Positions 1 through 7,890 of a DNA stretch of 64,000 bases are shown in pieces. Source of the stretch: Paenibacillus xylanexedens (lineage in GTDB: Bacteria > Bacillota > Bacilli > Paenibacillales > Paenibacillaceae). Positions within the stretch are counted from its first letter, which is position 1; every line of letters starts with the position of its first letter. The notes beneath the pieces were generated by a model. The model saw only the letters and a list, made by a program, of their open reading frames with translations. It made no database searches and was not told the origin of the DNA. The stretch lies in the NCBI RefSeq assembly GCF_001908275.1, contig NZ_CP018620.1, forward strand, positions 2,170,001-2,234,000, read 5' to 3'. A program made the translations under genes and the position numbers.

Positions 1-1
1 C

Positions 2-106
2 CAAAGTAGCCTCACAATGTCACTGGATCAGTTGTATATCATGATGATGAACCACTGGAGGCATGTGAGTGATAACATGATTTATGATTCGTATAATCGT
101 CGTTAG
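2..106 (+). CDS. C-terminal end of a gene cut by the window edge
   Basis: An open frame enters from the left edge and ends at a TAG at 104-106. It would encode about 34 residues ending in YNRR. The fragment is too short to assign to a family. It precedes the aldo/keto reductase by about 45 bases, so the two could be cotranscribed. A chance open frame is equally possible. Confidence 0.35.
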   Translation, partial: QSSLTMSLDQLYIMMMNHWRHVSDNMIYDSYNRR

Positions 107-149
107 AGAGGTTACAATGTCCATAAGTCTTCAGAATGGGGGAATATAG

Positions 150-1016
150 ATGATGCATGGTAATCAAACACGCACGATTCTGCTTCCGGATGGAACTGCC
201 CTGCCTGCGATAGGACAAGGCACATGGTACATGGGAGAGAAGCAATCTAGCCAGGAAGAAGAAGTACGGGCACTGCGTTCCGGTATTGAACTGGGAATGA
301 CCGTAATTGATACGGCGGAGATGTATGCAGAAGGCGGGGCAGAAGTTGTTACGGGAAAGGCCATCTCGGGCCTTCGTGATGACGTTTTTCTCGTATCCAA
401 AGTATATCCCCATCATGCAGATCGCAAGCAGATGATTACCGCTTGTGAGCGTAGTCTCACGCGTCTTGGTACAGATCGTCTGGATCTGTATTTGCTCCAC
501 TGGCGGGGAGGAGTACCACTCGAAGAGACGGTTCAGGCATTGGAACAATTGAAACAATCCGGTAAAATCCTTCGCTGGGGTGTATCGAATCTGGATACAA
601 GGGATATGCAGGAATTATGGAGTCTGCCGGAGGGGTCTCGGTGCATGGTGAATCAGGTGCTTTACCATGCAGCTTCGCGTGGTATTGAACATGATCTGCT
701 TCCCTGGATGCGGGAACGTAACGTTCCTGTTATGGCGTATTGTCCACTGGCTCAGGGTGGCAGACTTCGAAGTGAATTGTTGGAGAATCCAGTCATTGAG
801 GAGATTGCACAGGGTCGAGGAGTTACGACTTCGCAGATCGCATTAGCCTGGGTGATCAGGGATGGAGATGTGCTGGCGATTCCCAAGGCGGTGCAGCTGA
901 ATCATGTGGCAGACAATGCAGCAGCAGTGAATATCGTTTTGACACCAGAGGAACTCACTCGTTTGGATGAGGCATTCCCTGCGCCTAAAGGTAAGGTACC
1001 TTTAGATATCGTGTAA
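150..1016 (+). CDS. aldo/keto reductase
   Basis: This is probably a cytosolic NADPH-dependent reductase of aldehydes or ketones. The 288-residue length fits a short bacterial AKR. The family catalytic tetrad is visible as Asp54, Tyr59, Lys84 and His117 (DTAEMYAEG, VSKVY and YLLHW segments). A C-terminal stretch near IPKA matches the nucleotide-binding region of AKRs. A purine-rich GGGGGAA lies just before the double ATG at 150/153. The gene appears monocistronic and ends at a strong terminator. The substrate cannot be read from sequence. Confidence 0.9.
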   Translation: MMHGNQTRTILLPDGTALPAIGQGTWYMGEKQSSQEEEVRALRSGIELGMTVIDTAEMYAEGGAEVVTGKAISGLRDDVFLVSKVYPHHADRKQMITACERSLTRLGTDRLDLYLLHWRGGVPLEETVQALEQLKQSGKILRWGVSNLDTRDMQELWSLPEGSRCMVNQVLYHAASRGIEHDLLPWMRERNVPVMAYCPLAQGGRLRSELLENPVIEEIAQGRGVTTSQIALAWVIRDGDVLAIPKAVQLNHVADNAAAVNIVLTPEELTRLDEAFPAPKGKVPLDIV

Positions 1017-1048
1017 AATAGATAACAATACGATTAATAAAGTTATGC

Positions 1049-1079
1049 AGAGCAGATCTTCACGATCTGCTCTTTTTTT
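1049..1079 (+). terminator. intrinsic terminator of the aldo/keto reductase gene
   Basis: A perfect 10-bp stem (AGAGCAGATC / GATCTGCTCT) with a 5-nt loop is followed by a run of T. Confidence 0.92.
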
Positions 1080-1143
1080 GTATGGATATCAATAGTCGAA
1101 GCTGGCCCATCAATTGAGAGAATATATATTTTAACAAATGGGC

Positions 1144-1172
1144 TTTACAACACTATTTAACTAGTGTACTAT
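1144..1172 (+). promoter_or_regulatory. promoter of the GntR/ABC operon with embedded operator
   Basis: The -35 box TTTACA (1144-1149) and -10 box TACTAT (1167-1172) are separated by exactly 17 bases. The spacer is almost filled by an inverted repeat, ACACTA-N6-TAGTGT, at 1150-1167. A repressor bound there would occlude RNA polymerase. YtrA-type regulators commonly autorepress, so this is the likely operator. Confidence 0.7.
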
Positions 1173-1210
1173 GTAACTAACACACCAGTACAGAGAGGAG
1201 CGAGAGCTTT

Positions 1211-1597
1211 GTGACTATGGAATTTGATAACAATTTACCAATCTATCTGCAGATCATGCAGTACATCAAGAGACAGATTGTAACCGGGACACTTCAGGCA
1301 GGGGACAAAATTCCTTCGGTTCGTGAACTGGCGGCTGAACTACAGATCAATCCAAATACAGTACAACGGACATTTCAGGAGCTTGAGCGGGAGGAAGTGG
1401 TCGAAACCAAACGGGGCTTGGGCAGATATGTGACCAGTGAGGAGCGGAAGATTATGACGATCAAAAAAGAGATGGCCGGTGAACTGCTGGAACGCTTTCT
1501 GACCGGAATGCAGGAACTGGGGATCGAAGAGCAGGATATCTTATCCATCGTAGCCGATGCCGTTGCGGAAGGAAAGGGAGGAACAACGCATGAGTAA
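1211..1597 (+). CDS. GntR family regulator, YtrA subfamily
   Basis: A 128-residue DNA-binding repressor with the short effector region typical of the YtrA subfamily. The winged helix-turn-helix spans about residues 9-75 (PIYLQIMQYIKRQI, SVRELAAELQINPNTVQRTF). A GTG at 1211 follows GAGAGGAG by 10 bases; an in-frame ATG at 1217 is the alternative. The stop overlaps the ATPase start by 8 bases. It heads an operon with an ABC ATPase and a permease, the usual YtrA context, and probably represses its own promoter. The inducing signal is unknown. Confidence 0.92.
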   Translation: MTMEFDNNLPIYLQIMQYIKRQIVTGTLQAGDKIPSVRELAAELQINPNTVQRTFQELEREEVVETKRGLGRYVTSEERKIMTIKKEMAGELLERFLTGMQELGIEEQDILSIVADAVAEGKGGTTHE

Positions 1598-2288
1598 CAT
1601 CCTTGAACTGAACCAGATCAATAAGACATATGGCAATAAGAAAGCGCTCAGTAATATTACATTGGATATTGCTCCAGGACGAATCGTAGGTCTGCTGGGT
1701 AGCAACGGTAGTGGAAAAAGTACGCTCATGAAGCTGGTTGCAGGTTTGTTGCATCCGAGCAGCGGAACGATTCAAGTTACAGGTAAGCCTGTTGGGCTGG
1801 AGACGAAGGCGCTGGTTTCATTTATGCCGGATCGCCCATTAACCGAAAAGTGGATGAGAGTCCGGGATGCGATTGCGTACTATCGCGATTTCTATGTTGA
1901 TTTTGATGAGGAGAAGGCACGGGAGATGCTGGACTTCATGAACCTTGTCGAGAGTGACCGGGTACGGCATCTGTCGAAAGGGATGAATGAACGACTACAA
2001 CTAACACTGGCACTTTCTCGTAAGGCTCGTCTGTATCTGCTGGATGAACCGATTGGCGGAGTGGATCCGGTTGCACGAGGCAAGATTCTGGATGCGATCG
2101 TCAAGTTCTATGATGAAGACAGTAGTCTCATCATCTCAACGCATCTTGTGAATGATATCGAACGGATTTTTGATGAAGTTGTCTTTATTCGCGAGGGCGA
2201 ACTGGTGATGCGGGAAGAAGTGGAAACACTCCGTCTGAAATATGGGAAAAGTGTGGATGAGATGTTCAAGGAGGTCTATGCGGAATGA
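1590..2288 (+). CDS. ABC transporter ATP-binding protein (YtrB-like)
   Basis: The ATPase subunit of a small ABC transporter whose permease is the next gene. Walker A is GSNGSGKST (about residues 37-45), the signature helix is the non-canonical LSKGMNERLQL (128-138), and Walker B is LYLLDEP (148-154). I chose the ATG at 1590 because AAGGGAGG precedes it; an upstream in-frame ATG at 1557 lacks such a site. Transporters with YtrA regulators are often involved in cell-envelope or antibiotic stress, but the substrate here is not evident. Confidence 0.93.
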   Translation: MSNILELNQINKTYGNKKALSNITLDIAPGRIVGLLGSNGSGKSTLMKLVAGLLHPSSGTIQVTGKPVGLETKALVSFMPDRPLTEKWMRVRDAIAYYRDFYVDFDEEKAREMLDFMNLVESDRVRHLSKGMNERLQLTLALSRKARLYLLDEPIGGVDPVARGKILDAIVKFYDEDSSLIISTHLVNDIERIFDEVVFIREGELVMREEVETLRLKYGKSVDEMFKEVYAE

Positions 2289-3025
2289 TGACATTATTGA
2301 AGTATGACTTTAGAAGGAACTGGAATACACTGCTGGCTGGGCTAGTTATTTTGATTATCGCGCAAGTGGGGCTTTCCCTTTTCATGTCTGAGGTCACAGG
2401 GGTTGTGATTGGCATTATGGGGTATGTTGGAGTTGGTGTGGCTATTTATGTGAAAATGATTAAAACATACACGTCCAATATCCGCTCTTATAATCGCCGT
2501 CTGTTACCCGTAACGGGCCTATCACATGTGTTGTCTCCTTTGATCTTTGGACTACTTTGCGGGTTGGGGTTAGTCATTATTTTTACGACTCATGCCTACA
2601 TCTATATTTCAATGAAGCTCAGAATGAACATGGCTAGCAATATTGATCTTTCGGGTCTGCATGTTTCGGATTATATTAGTTTGTTGCTGTTTAGCGCATG
2701 GGTTATGGTATTCATGACCGTCATTATCTTCCTTTCGATCTCGATTGCAGGTAGCTTCCGCTGGAAAACGGGACCATGGATCGGAATCGTTGCATTCTTT
2801 GTCCTCGTTAATCTGATTGGCTGGTTGGAGAATATTATTACGACTGGACGCTTCAGTCCAAATGAGATGTTCCGGTATACGGAAGAAAGTACAGGTATTG
2901 CAATCACAGCCAATGGTGTATTATGGTCGGACGGCATGTGGGTAAGCATTGTATTTGAAATGATCGTAGCCGTTATCTTGGTGTGGGCAACCATTTACCT
3001 GAACAACAAAAAAGTTGAAGTCTGA
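2285..3025 (+). CDS. ABC transporter permease
   Basis: A hydrophobic 246-residue protein with about six predicted membrane segments, matching an ABC-2-like permease. The start overlaps the ATPase stop (ATGA), which indicates translational coupling. No conserved motif identifies the substrate. It is the last gene of the GntR/ATPase/permease operon and is followed by a strong terminator. The second of two consecutive ATGs (2288) could also be used. Confidence 0.85.
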   Translation: MMTLLKYDFRRNWNTLLAGLVILIIAQVGLSLFMSEVTGVVIGIMGYVGVGVAIYVKMIKTYTSNIRSYNRRLLPVTGLSHVLSPLIFGLLCGLGLVIIFTTHAYIYISMKLRMNMASNIDLSGLHVSDYISLLLFSAWVMVFMTVIIFLSISIAGSFRWKTGPWIGIVAFFVLVNLIGWLENIITTGRFSPNEMFRYTEESTGIAITANGVLWSDGMWVSIVFEMIVAVILVWATIYLNNKKVEV

Positions 3026-3049
3026 TGACAGGATAACTTGAACGTGATG

Positions 3050-3078
3050 CGAGCAACCAGGGTTGCTCGTTTTTTTTT
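3050..3078 (+). terminator. intrinsic terminator of the GntR/ABC operon
   Basis: A 9-bp perfect stem (CGAGCAACC / GGTTGCTCG) with a 2-nt AG gap as loop closure, followed by nine T. Confidence 0.92.
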
Positions 3079-3207
3079 ACATCCAGTGTTAATCCATATT
3101 TTGAATCCACTACCATTAATTATACGTATATATAGATATATTGTGTGCTCGATGCGAGATTAGGTTAAACAGAACAAAAGGATATGTAAGGGAAAGGAGC
3201 AATCGTT

Positions 3208-3708
3208 ATGGAACTATACTTCAGGGATAACTTTTTTAATGCGGGTTACACCGAGATCATGAATCCAAATCAGGAACAGGCCGGGCATCTCGATTTGAAA
3301 AGTGTTTTTGGCTCTTCGCTCGATGTATCAGATAACTCGGGATTGGTTTGCAGTGGCAAATTCCGCATGTTAACCAATCGTTGGGATATCACTGCAGCCG
3401 ATGGGAGACATCTGGGCGTATTGCGAGCGAGATTTAGTTTTTTCAGCAAAAAGTATGAGTACGATGCAGGATCGCGCGGTACGTATGATGTGTCTGCTCC
3501 AGCATTTTCGCAGGAATATGATATAAGTGGCAGTGGTGGCCGCATCGTGGCCAGTTTCCGTCGTACCAGCGGCTGGTTTAGTTCAGGGGCATTTGTATTA
3601 GATAACCAGTCTGAACAACTGGACACGTATGAATTAATTGCAGTGGTCATGGGCGTGCACGCGATTAACAAAAGAAGGAACTCGGCTGCCAGCAGTGGTG
3701 GAACCTAG
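3208..3708 (+). CDS. LURP-one-related/tubby-like fold protein (tentative)
   Basis: A 166-residue protein without signal peptide or membrane helix. Its pattern of short beta strands with polar turns (GKFRMLTNRWDITAADG, then LGVLRARFSFFSKKYEYDA) resembles the LURP-one-related/tubby C-terminal-like family, some members of which associate with membranes. This assignment rests on pattern only. AAGGAG lies 9 bases before the ATG. The gene stands alone between terminators. Confidence 0.5.
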   Translation: MELYFRDNFFNAGYTEIMNPNQEQAGHLDLKSVFGSSLDVSDNSGLVCSGKFRMLTNRWDITAADGRHLGVLRARFSFFSKKYEYDAGSRGTYDVSAPAFSQEYDISGSGGRIVASFRRTSGWFSSGAFVLDNQSEQLDTYELIAVVMGVHAINKRRNSAASSGGT

Positions 3709-3729
3709 TTTAGGCGCATGTATAGCAAA

Positions 3730-3757
3730 AAGGTTTGGATGAGATCATCCAGACCTT
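3730..3757. terminator. bidirectional terminator between convergent genes
   Basis: A 13-bp stem (AAGGTTTGGATGA / TCATCCAGACCTT, one G-U pair) with a 2-nt gap. It is flanked by A on the left and an AT-rich tract on the right, so it can serve the convergent genes on both sides. Confidence 0.7.
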
Positions 3758-3812
3758 ATTTAATATGGGTTTGCTTTTGAGCAATAGTTATGGTTAACCC
3801 AATCTTACAAAA

Positions 3813-4697
3813 TCATTGACCATCGGCTTTCGCAAGGGAGCCTACCTCACGTTGGTGGTGCTGAACTTCATTGGAGTGTTCGGGATGCATATCAGGATCT
3901 TTTTCTACATAACGGGCCAATGCCTTGGCAGCTGTTTCGGACATCCGCTCCCGCAGCATCGTGTGGTCAGCGATTCGAACCCGTTTGCCTAGAAAACGCA
4001 TCTTGGATAAGACATAATCCATCTCATTCCGCGGAACGGTCAGCTCGATTCGATACGTCTGCTCGGCTTCCAGGTACTCGACCTGTTTCTCGAAGCAGGA
4101 GAAGGCATAGAGGATTCGGGATAACTCCTGATTGAACTCGGGCAGAACCTCGATGGTGATGGTCGTTTTGCGTTTCTCCGTAATTGCGGCAATTCGAGCA
4201 GTGTAACTCGAAGCGGTATTCGGCTCAACCGATTGGGCTTCCACGGTAACGATGCTGTGCAGCTTGGTAGACATGAGTTTGTCGAAGCGAGGCGCGTACC
4301 AGAGCACATACCATTCTTTTTTGACCATGGAATACTCCAGTTTATACGGAAAACCAAATTCATCATGGCTTGTGCGTCCATTACGGACGCGGCCTGTCAT
4401 TCGAAATCCCTGATGATGCAGTATGATTAGCCTTAACTGTCTAAGCAGTGGGTGAGAGACATTGTTTTCTTCGCTTTTGGCTTTTTCGGTCAGGTAATCC
4501 TGAAGGTTCAGGTCCTGCTCACCATTTAGCATGTTGTACATTTTATCCAATGTAACAGGGCTCAGCGCTTCTCTCGCAGCAGGGTGATTCAGCATCATGC
4601 GAAGCCAGGCCCGTTCCTGTGAGGTCCAGGTGAACAGTCCGGTTTCATTCAGTCGTGTCATCATCTGGTAATTGAACATCTTCTCGAACAGGTTCAT
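3813..4697 (-). CDS. WYL-domain protein (second of a pair)
   Basis: A 294-residue protein with a WYL-like module in the middle (EFGFPYKLEYSMVKKEWYVL, about residues 105-130) and a WCX-like C-terminal part. No clear N-terminal helix-turn-helix is visible, so it may act with the neighbouring WYL regulator as a hetero-oligomer. I placed the start at the ATG at 4697, 13 bases after AAGGAG; the TTG at 4709 is too close to that site. The gene overlaps the end of the upstream WYL gene by about 50 bases, so the two are cotranscribed. They read away from the Y RNA/Ro locus. Confidence 0.75.
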   Translation of the reverse strand: MNLFEKMFNYQMMTRLNETGLFTWTSQERAWLRMMLNHPAAREALSPVTLDKMYNMLNGEQDLNLQDYLTEKAKSEENNVSHPLLRQLRLIILHHQGFRMTGRVRNGRTSHDEFGFPYKLEYSMVKKEWYVLWYAPRFDKLMSTKLHSIVTVEAQSVEPNTASSYTARIAAITEKRKTTITIEVLPEFNQELSRILYAFSCFEKQVEYLEAEQTYRIELTVPRNEMDYVLSKMRFLGKRVRIADHTMLRERMSETAAKALARYVEKDPDMHPEHSNEVQHHQREVGSLAKADGQ

Positions 4698-6000
4698 AAT
4701 ATTCCGCAATCTCCTTCCATTCCTTGATCATCTCCTGGCGTAGTCTCTGAGGTGCGATTATTTCACAGCTGGAGCCAAAACTCCGTAACCACGGTTTGAT
4801 CTCGGTGGTACCGTTGACCTGAATTTCATAGAGAAAGGTATGATCCGTTTCGGGTATAATTTTGCCCCATTGACCTTGCAGACGAACCCGATCCAGAATG
4901 AAGTTGCGCTGACCACGCTCCGGGTGGAAAAAGCGTGCTTGAACCGTAACAGTATTCCCCGTATCCACGAGCCAACTGTAGCGACTAATGTCGGTCCACT
5001 GCTGCTTCAGTTCGAGCATGTATTGCTCTTCTACTGAATCCTGTTCCTCCAGTTGGGTTATGCCTTCCATGCGGAATTTCACAAAGCCGCGCCGGCCCTG
5101 ATATCCAATGACATACCAACGACCATACTGATGGTCATAGATCACTTCAAGGGGCACGATCCGGTTGGATCGACCATCTGCTTCCCGTTCAAAACGTGGA
5201 TTCGTATTCTGTGAACTGTAGCTGGATGGTTTTTTCGGTGAAAAGTATAGGAACTGCACACGTTTGCGCTGACGAATCGCACCAAGCAGCGTGTAGAGAT
5301 GAGCTTCGTCCAGGATACGAGAATAATAGTGATACTTATAGATATAGGGTTCGGTCGCTTCTTCTTGCGGAAAACTTGCCGTAATGGCTTTTTTCAAACT
5401 ATCCCGCAATAAGTACCCCTGTACGGAAGGAACTTGGGTATTCGCCATCATATCCACAAAATCATACAACTCCAGCTGTTCCTCCACTGTTAATTCGGTA
5501 AGGACATCTTGCTGTAAAGCATATCGATATGGCCTGCCACCGGGCTCTTTTCGAATAACCCCAACCTCTTCCAAATACTTCAGGTCGGAGCGAATGGTTT
5601 TCTCGTCAGGTAACGCCAGATCTTCCGGCAGATCAGCACAGCAGGCGTCTAGCAGTTCCATCGCGGTCAGGGTTTTATGTTGTAAGGTATGCAAAAGGAC
5701 AGAAAGCCGCTGAACTTCAGTCTCTTTCATCGATTTGGCGCGGAAGAGAAAGAGCAGCATTGGCTCTGCCGACTCCCCGTATTGGAAGCGGACGAGATCT
5801 GCCATTTCCCGGCTTGCTTCGGCACCTGAACGTTGGTCGGCGACGGTCTGCATGATTTCTTTTAACCTGCGATTGGTTTTATCAAAGGTATGTACGGATA
5901 TGCCAAGCCGCTCGGCATATTGTTTGCGGTTATATGCACCGCTTGTTAGGGATAACATGCGTAAGAACTGAATTTCTTTGTCAAAACTCTCTCTTGCCAT
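4645..6000 (-). CDS. WYL-domain transcriptional regulator
   Basis: A 451-residue regulator with an N-terminal helix-turn-helix (about residues 20-45, YAERLGISVHTFDK), a second winged-helix-like region (KTIRSDLKYLEEVGVIRK), a WYL domain (RIVPLEVIYDHQYGRWYVIG) and a C-terminal WCX-like part. WYL domains bind nucleic-acid-related ligands in several characterised regulators. The start is the ATG at 6000, 9 bases after GAGGAG. It is divergent from the Y RNA/rsr/rlaP transcript and is the obvious candidate to control it, although that is inference. Confidence 0.88.
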   Translation of the reverse strand: MARESFDKEIQFLRMLSLTSGAYNRKQYAERLGISVHTFDKTNRRLKEIMQTVADQRSGAEASREMADLVRFQYGESAEPMLLFLFRAKSMKETEVQRLSVLLHTLQHKTLTAMELLDACCADLPEDLALPDEKTIRSDLKYLEEVGVIRKEPGGRPYRYALQQDVLTELTVEEQLELYDFVDMMANTQVPSVQGYLLRDSLKKAITASFPQEEATEPYIYKYHYYSRILDEAHLYTLLGAIRQRKRVQFLYFSPKKPSSYSSQNTNPRFEREADGRSNRIVPLEVIYDHQYGRWYVIGYQGRRGFVKFRMEGITQLEEQDSVEEQYMLELKQQWTDISRYSWLVDTGNTVTVQARFFHPERGQRNFILDRVRLQGQWGKIIPETDHTFLYEIQVNGTTEIKPWLRSFGSSCEIIAPQRLRQEMIKEWKEIAEYYEPVREDVQLPDDDTTE

Positions 6001-6177
6001 GAACATTCACTCCTCGTTATCCCTTCATTGTAGCAGGATGAGTGGCAGGTTTCATTTTAAAGTTATGAAGAGTGACTCAATTTCAGAAACTGTTCGTCGC
6101 CATACTTTCGCCATGTTCGCGTGCAGATGTGTGAGGCATAATAAGGTTGTGAAGCGGAGCAGCAACAAGCGCTGCGG

Positions 6178-6326
6178 ATCAAGGTTCCGAGGCGCCAGGG
6201 AGGGTTACTTCGACTGTTAATCGACCAGGTCGTTGGTTCGAATCCAATCACCGCCGTACATGGCGGTGTAGCTCAGCGGTAGAGCGGGTATTATACCTTC
6301 CCACCTTTTTCCTCGGAACATTTTAT
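6178..6326 (+). ncRNA. yrlA: Y RNA, YrlA type, with a permuted tRNA-like module
   Basis: The ends form a Ro-binding stem: GTTCCGAGG (6184-6192) pairs perfectly with CCTCGGAAC (6311-6319), close to the conserved Y RNA stem. An inner helix GGGAGGGT (6198-6205) / ACCTTCCC (6295-6302) follows. The distal part is a tRNA in permuted order: an anticodon-arm-like hairpin with loop CTGTTAA (6214-6220), a T arm with loop TTCGAAT (6237-6243), the 3' acceptor strand CACCGCC (6249-6255), a GTACAT loop, the 5' acceptor strand GGCGGTG (6262-6268) and a D arm GCTC/GAGC (6271-6285). The gene lies 45 bases upstream of the Ro60 homologue on the same strand. Exact ends are estimated and no clear promoter was found. 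Confidence 0.88.
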
Positions 6327-6370
6327 TATGAAAGAACAGTAAATAGACTCACACCGGGAGGTCATGTGTG

Positions 6371-7864
6371 ATGAGCAGAGCGAAACAATTATTCAATCAA
6401 CCTCAGCCAACGACACGTAATCATGGGGGCTATGGAGCCTATGAGCGATTGGTGGAGGAACAATATATACAGATGTTGATGACCAATACATTGAACAATA
6501 CATTCTATGCAGATACACAGCAACTGATGGACGATGCGATGGTCAGTCATCAGGAGATGGCTGAGGTCGATGCAGGGTTTATGGCGCGAGCGCTGGTCTA
6601 TGCTCGTAATGAAGGTTTGATGCGGTTACAGCCTCTATACGGGCTGGCACTGCTGTCCAAAGTGGATGTGGATCATTTTGCAAAGGTGTTCTCCAAAGTC
6701 GTACAGACACCGGCTGATTTGGCCGATTTTCTGACCATTCTGAGAGGATTGGGTCGGGGGCAGGGCGGCCGAGCGGTGAAGCGTCAGGTGGGTCTCTTTT
6801 TGAACGGAATCAGCGAATACTGGGCGATCAAATACAACGGACGCGGGCGTGGATATAGTCTGGGCGATATGATCGCTACAGCACACCCCAAGCCGATAGA
6901 TCTGAAGCAGCAAGCCTTGTTTCGTTATTTGCGCGGGTATGAGGTGGATCTTACGGAACTTCCGCAGTTGCAGGCGCTGGAAAAGCTGAAAGCTACCCCA
7001 AACCCGGCAAGTCGGATGCATCTGATCGAGAAAGGTAAACTCCCGTATTCGGTGGTCACCTCGATCATGCAACCGACACGTACGGTGTGGGAGGCGTTAA
7101 TGTCGCAGATGCCGACCTTTGCATTGTTGCGTCACCTGAATGCAATGGATCGGGCAGGTGTTTTTGAAAAATCGAAAAATATCGATTATGTTACACGTCG
7201 TCTAACGGATGCAGAAGCCCTGCGTAAGTCGCGCATCTTACCTTTCCGATTCGCCAGTGCATATGAAATGATTGCGAGGGAAGAGTTGCGGGATGCTTTG
7301 CGGCAAGCGGTGGAGCTATCCATTGGCAACCTGCCAACGCTGCCGGGAAAAACCGCTATTTTCCTGGATCGCTCCGGTTCCATGCAAGGGGATTATTTAC
7401 GGATTGGTTCGGTGCTGGCACTGGCGCTTTATAAACAAACAAGAGGTAACGCACTGTTCTGGTTATTCGACCATATGGTTGAGGATGCTCGTCCCAAGAT
7501 GGATGAGAGCATCCTTTCCCAAGCTCACCGTATACGTGCACATGGTGGAACAGACACGGGTCGACCAGTGCGGGAACTTCGGGATATCGGAGAAAAAGTG
7601 GATCAGATCATTATGATCACCGATGAACAACAGAATGAAGGCAGCCCGTTATATGTCGAGCTTGAGCGATATCGCCGGATGATGAATCCGGAGCTGAAGG
7701 CATTTATTGTTGATATAGCACCTTATCAGCAGGCGATGGTACCGCCACGGGATGGCAAAACCTTTTACATCTACGGTTGGAGTGAAACGGTATTGACGTA
7801 TATTGCCGAGACTGTGGCAGGATATGATACACTTGCGAACCGGGTGAGAGAGATAGAGATTTAA
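6371..7864 (+). CDS. rsr: Ro60 orthologue Rsr (TROVE and vWA domains)
   Basis: Ro proteins are ring-shaped RNA-binding proteins that hold Y RNA on the outside and single-stranded ends of misfolded RNA in the central hole; in bacteria they work with nucleases. The 497-residue protein has an N-terminal TROVE domain of HEAT-like repeats (about 20-320) and a C-terminal von Willebrand A domain with an intact MIDAS: DRSGS (Asp333, Ser335, Ser337), Thr394 in HGGTDTG and Asp418 in ITDEQ. GGGAGGT lies 8 bases before the ATG at 6371; a GTG at 6368 is the alternative. The Y RNA lies directly upstream and the nucleotidyltransferase 26 bases downstream. Confidence 0.94.
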   Translation: MSRAKQLFNQPQPTTRNHGGYGAYERLVEEQYIQMLMTNTLNNTFYADTQQLMDDAMVSHQEMAEVDAGFMARALVYARNEGLMRLQPLYGLALLSKVDVDHFAKVFSKVVQTPADLADFLTILRGLGRGQGGRAVKRQVGLFLNGISEYWAIKYNGRGRGYSLGDMIATAHPKPIDLKQQALFRYLRGYEVDLTELPQLQALEKLKATPNPASRMHLIEKGKLPYSVVTSIMQPTRTVWEALMSQMPTFALLRHLNAMDRAGVFEKSKNIDYVTRRLTDAEALRKSRILPFRFASAYEMIAREELRDALRQAVELSIGNLPTLPGKTAIFLDRSGSMQGDYLRIGSVLALALYKQTRGNALFWLFDHMVEDARPKMDESILSQAHRIRAHGGTDTGRPVRELRDIGEKVDQIIMITDEQQNEGSPLYVELERYRRMMNPELKAFIVDIAPYQQAMVPPRDGKTFYIYGWSETVLTYIAETVAGYDTLANRVREIEI

Positions 7865-7890
7865 ATTGGGGAATTTGGAGGCGGCTGACC

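Noticed and set aside
6042..6060. Sigma-54 promoter for the Y RNA/rsr unit (TGGCAG near 6043)
   Set aside because: No TTGC element follows at the required spacing, and no RtcR-type activator is adjacent.
6063..6251. 62-residue minus-strand frame beginning MIGFEPTTWS
   Set aside because: It is antisense to the Y RNA; the MIGFEPTT start is the usual artefact of reading the complement of a tRNA T arm.
6207..6290. An ordinary tRNA-Asn gene
   Set aside because: The T arm and 3' acceptor strand precede the 5' acceptor strand and D arm, no CCA end exists, and the whole lies inside a Ro-binding stem, so it is the permuted module of a Y RNA.
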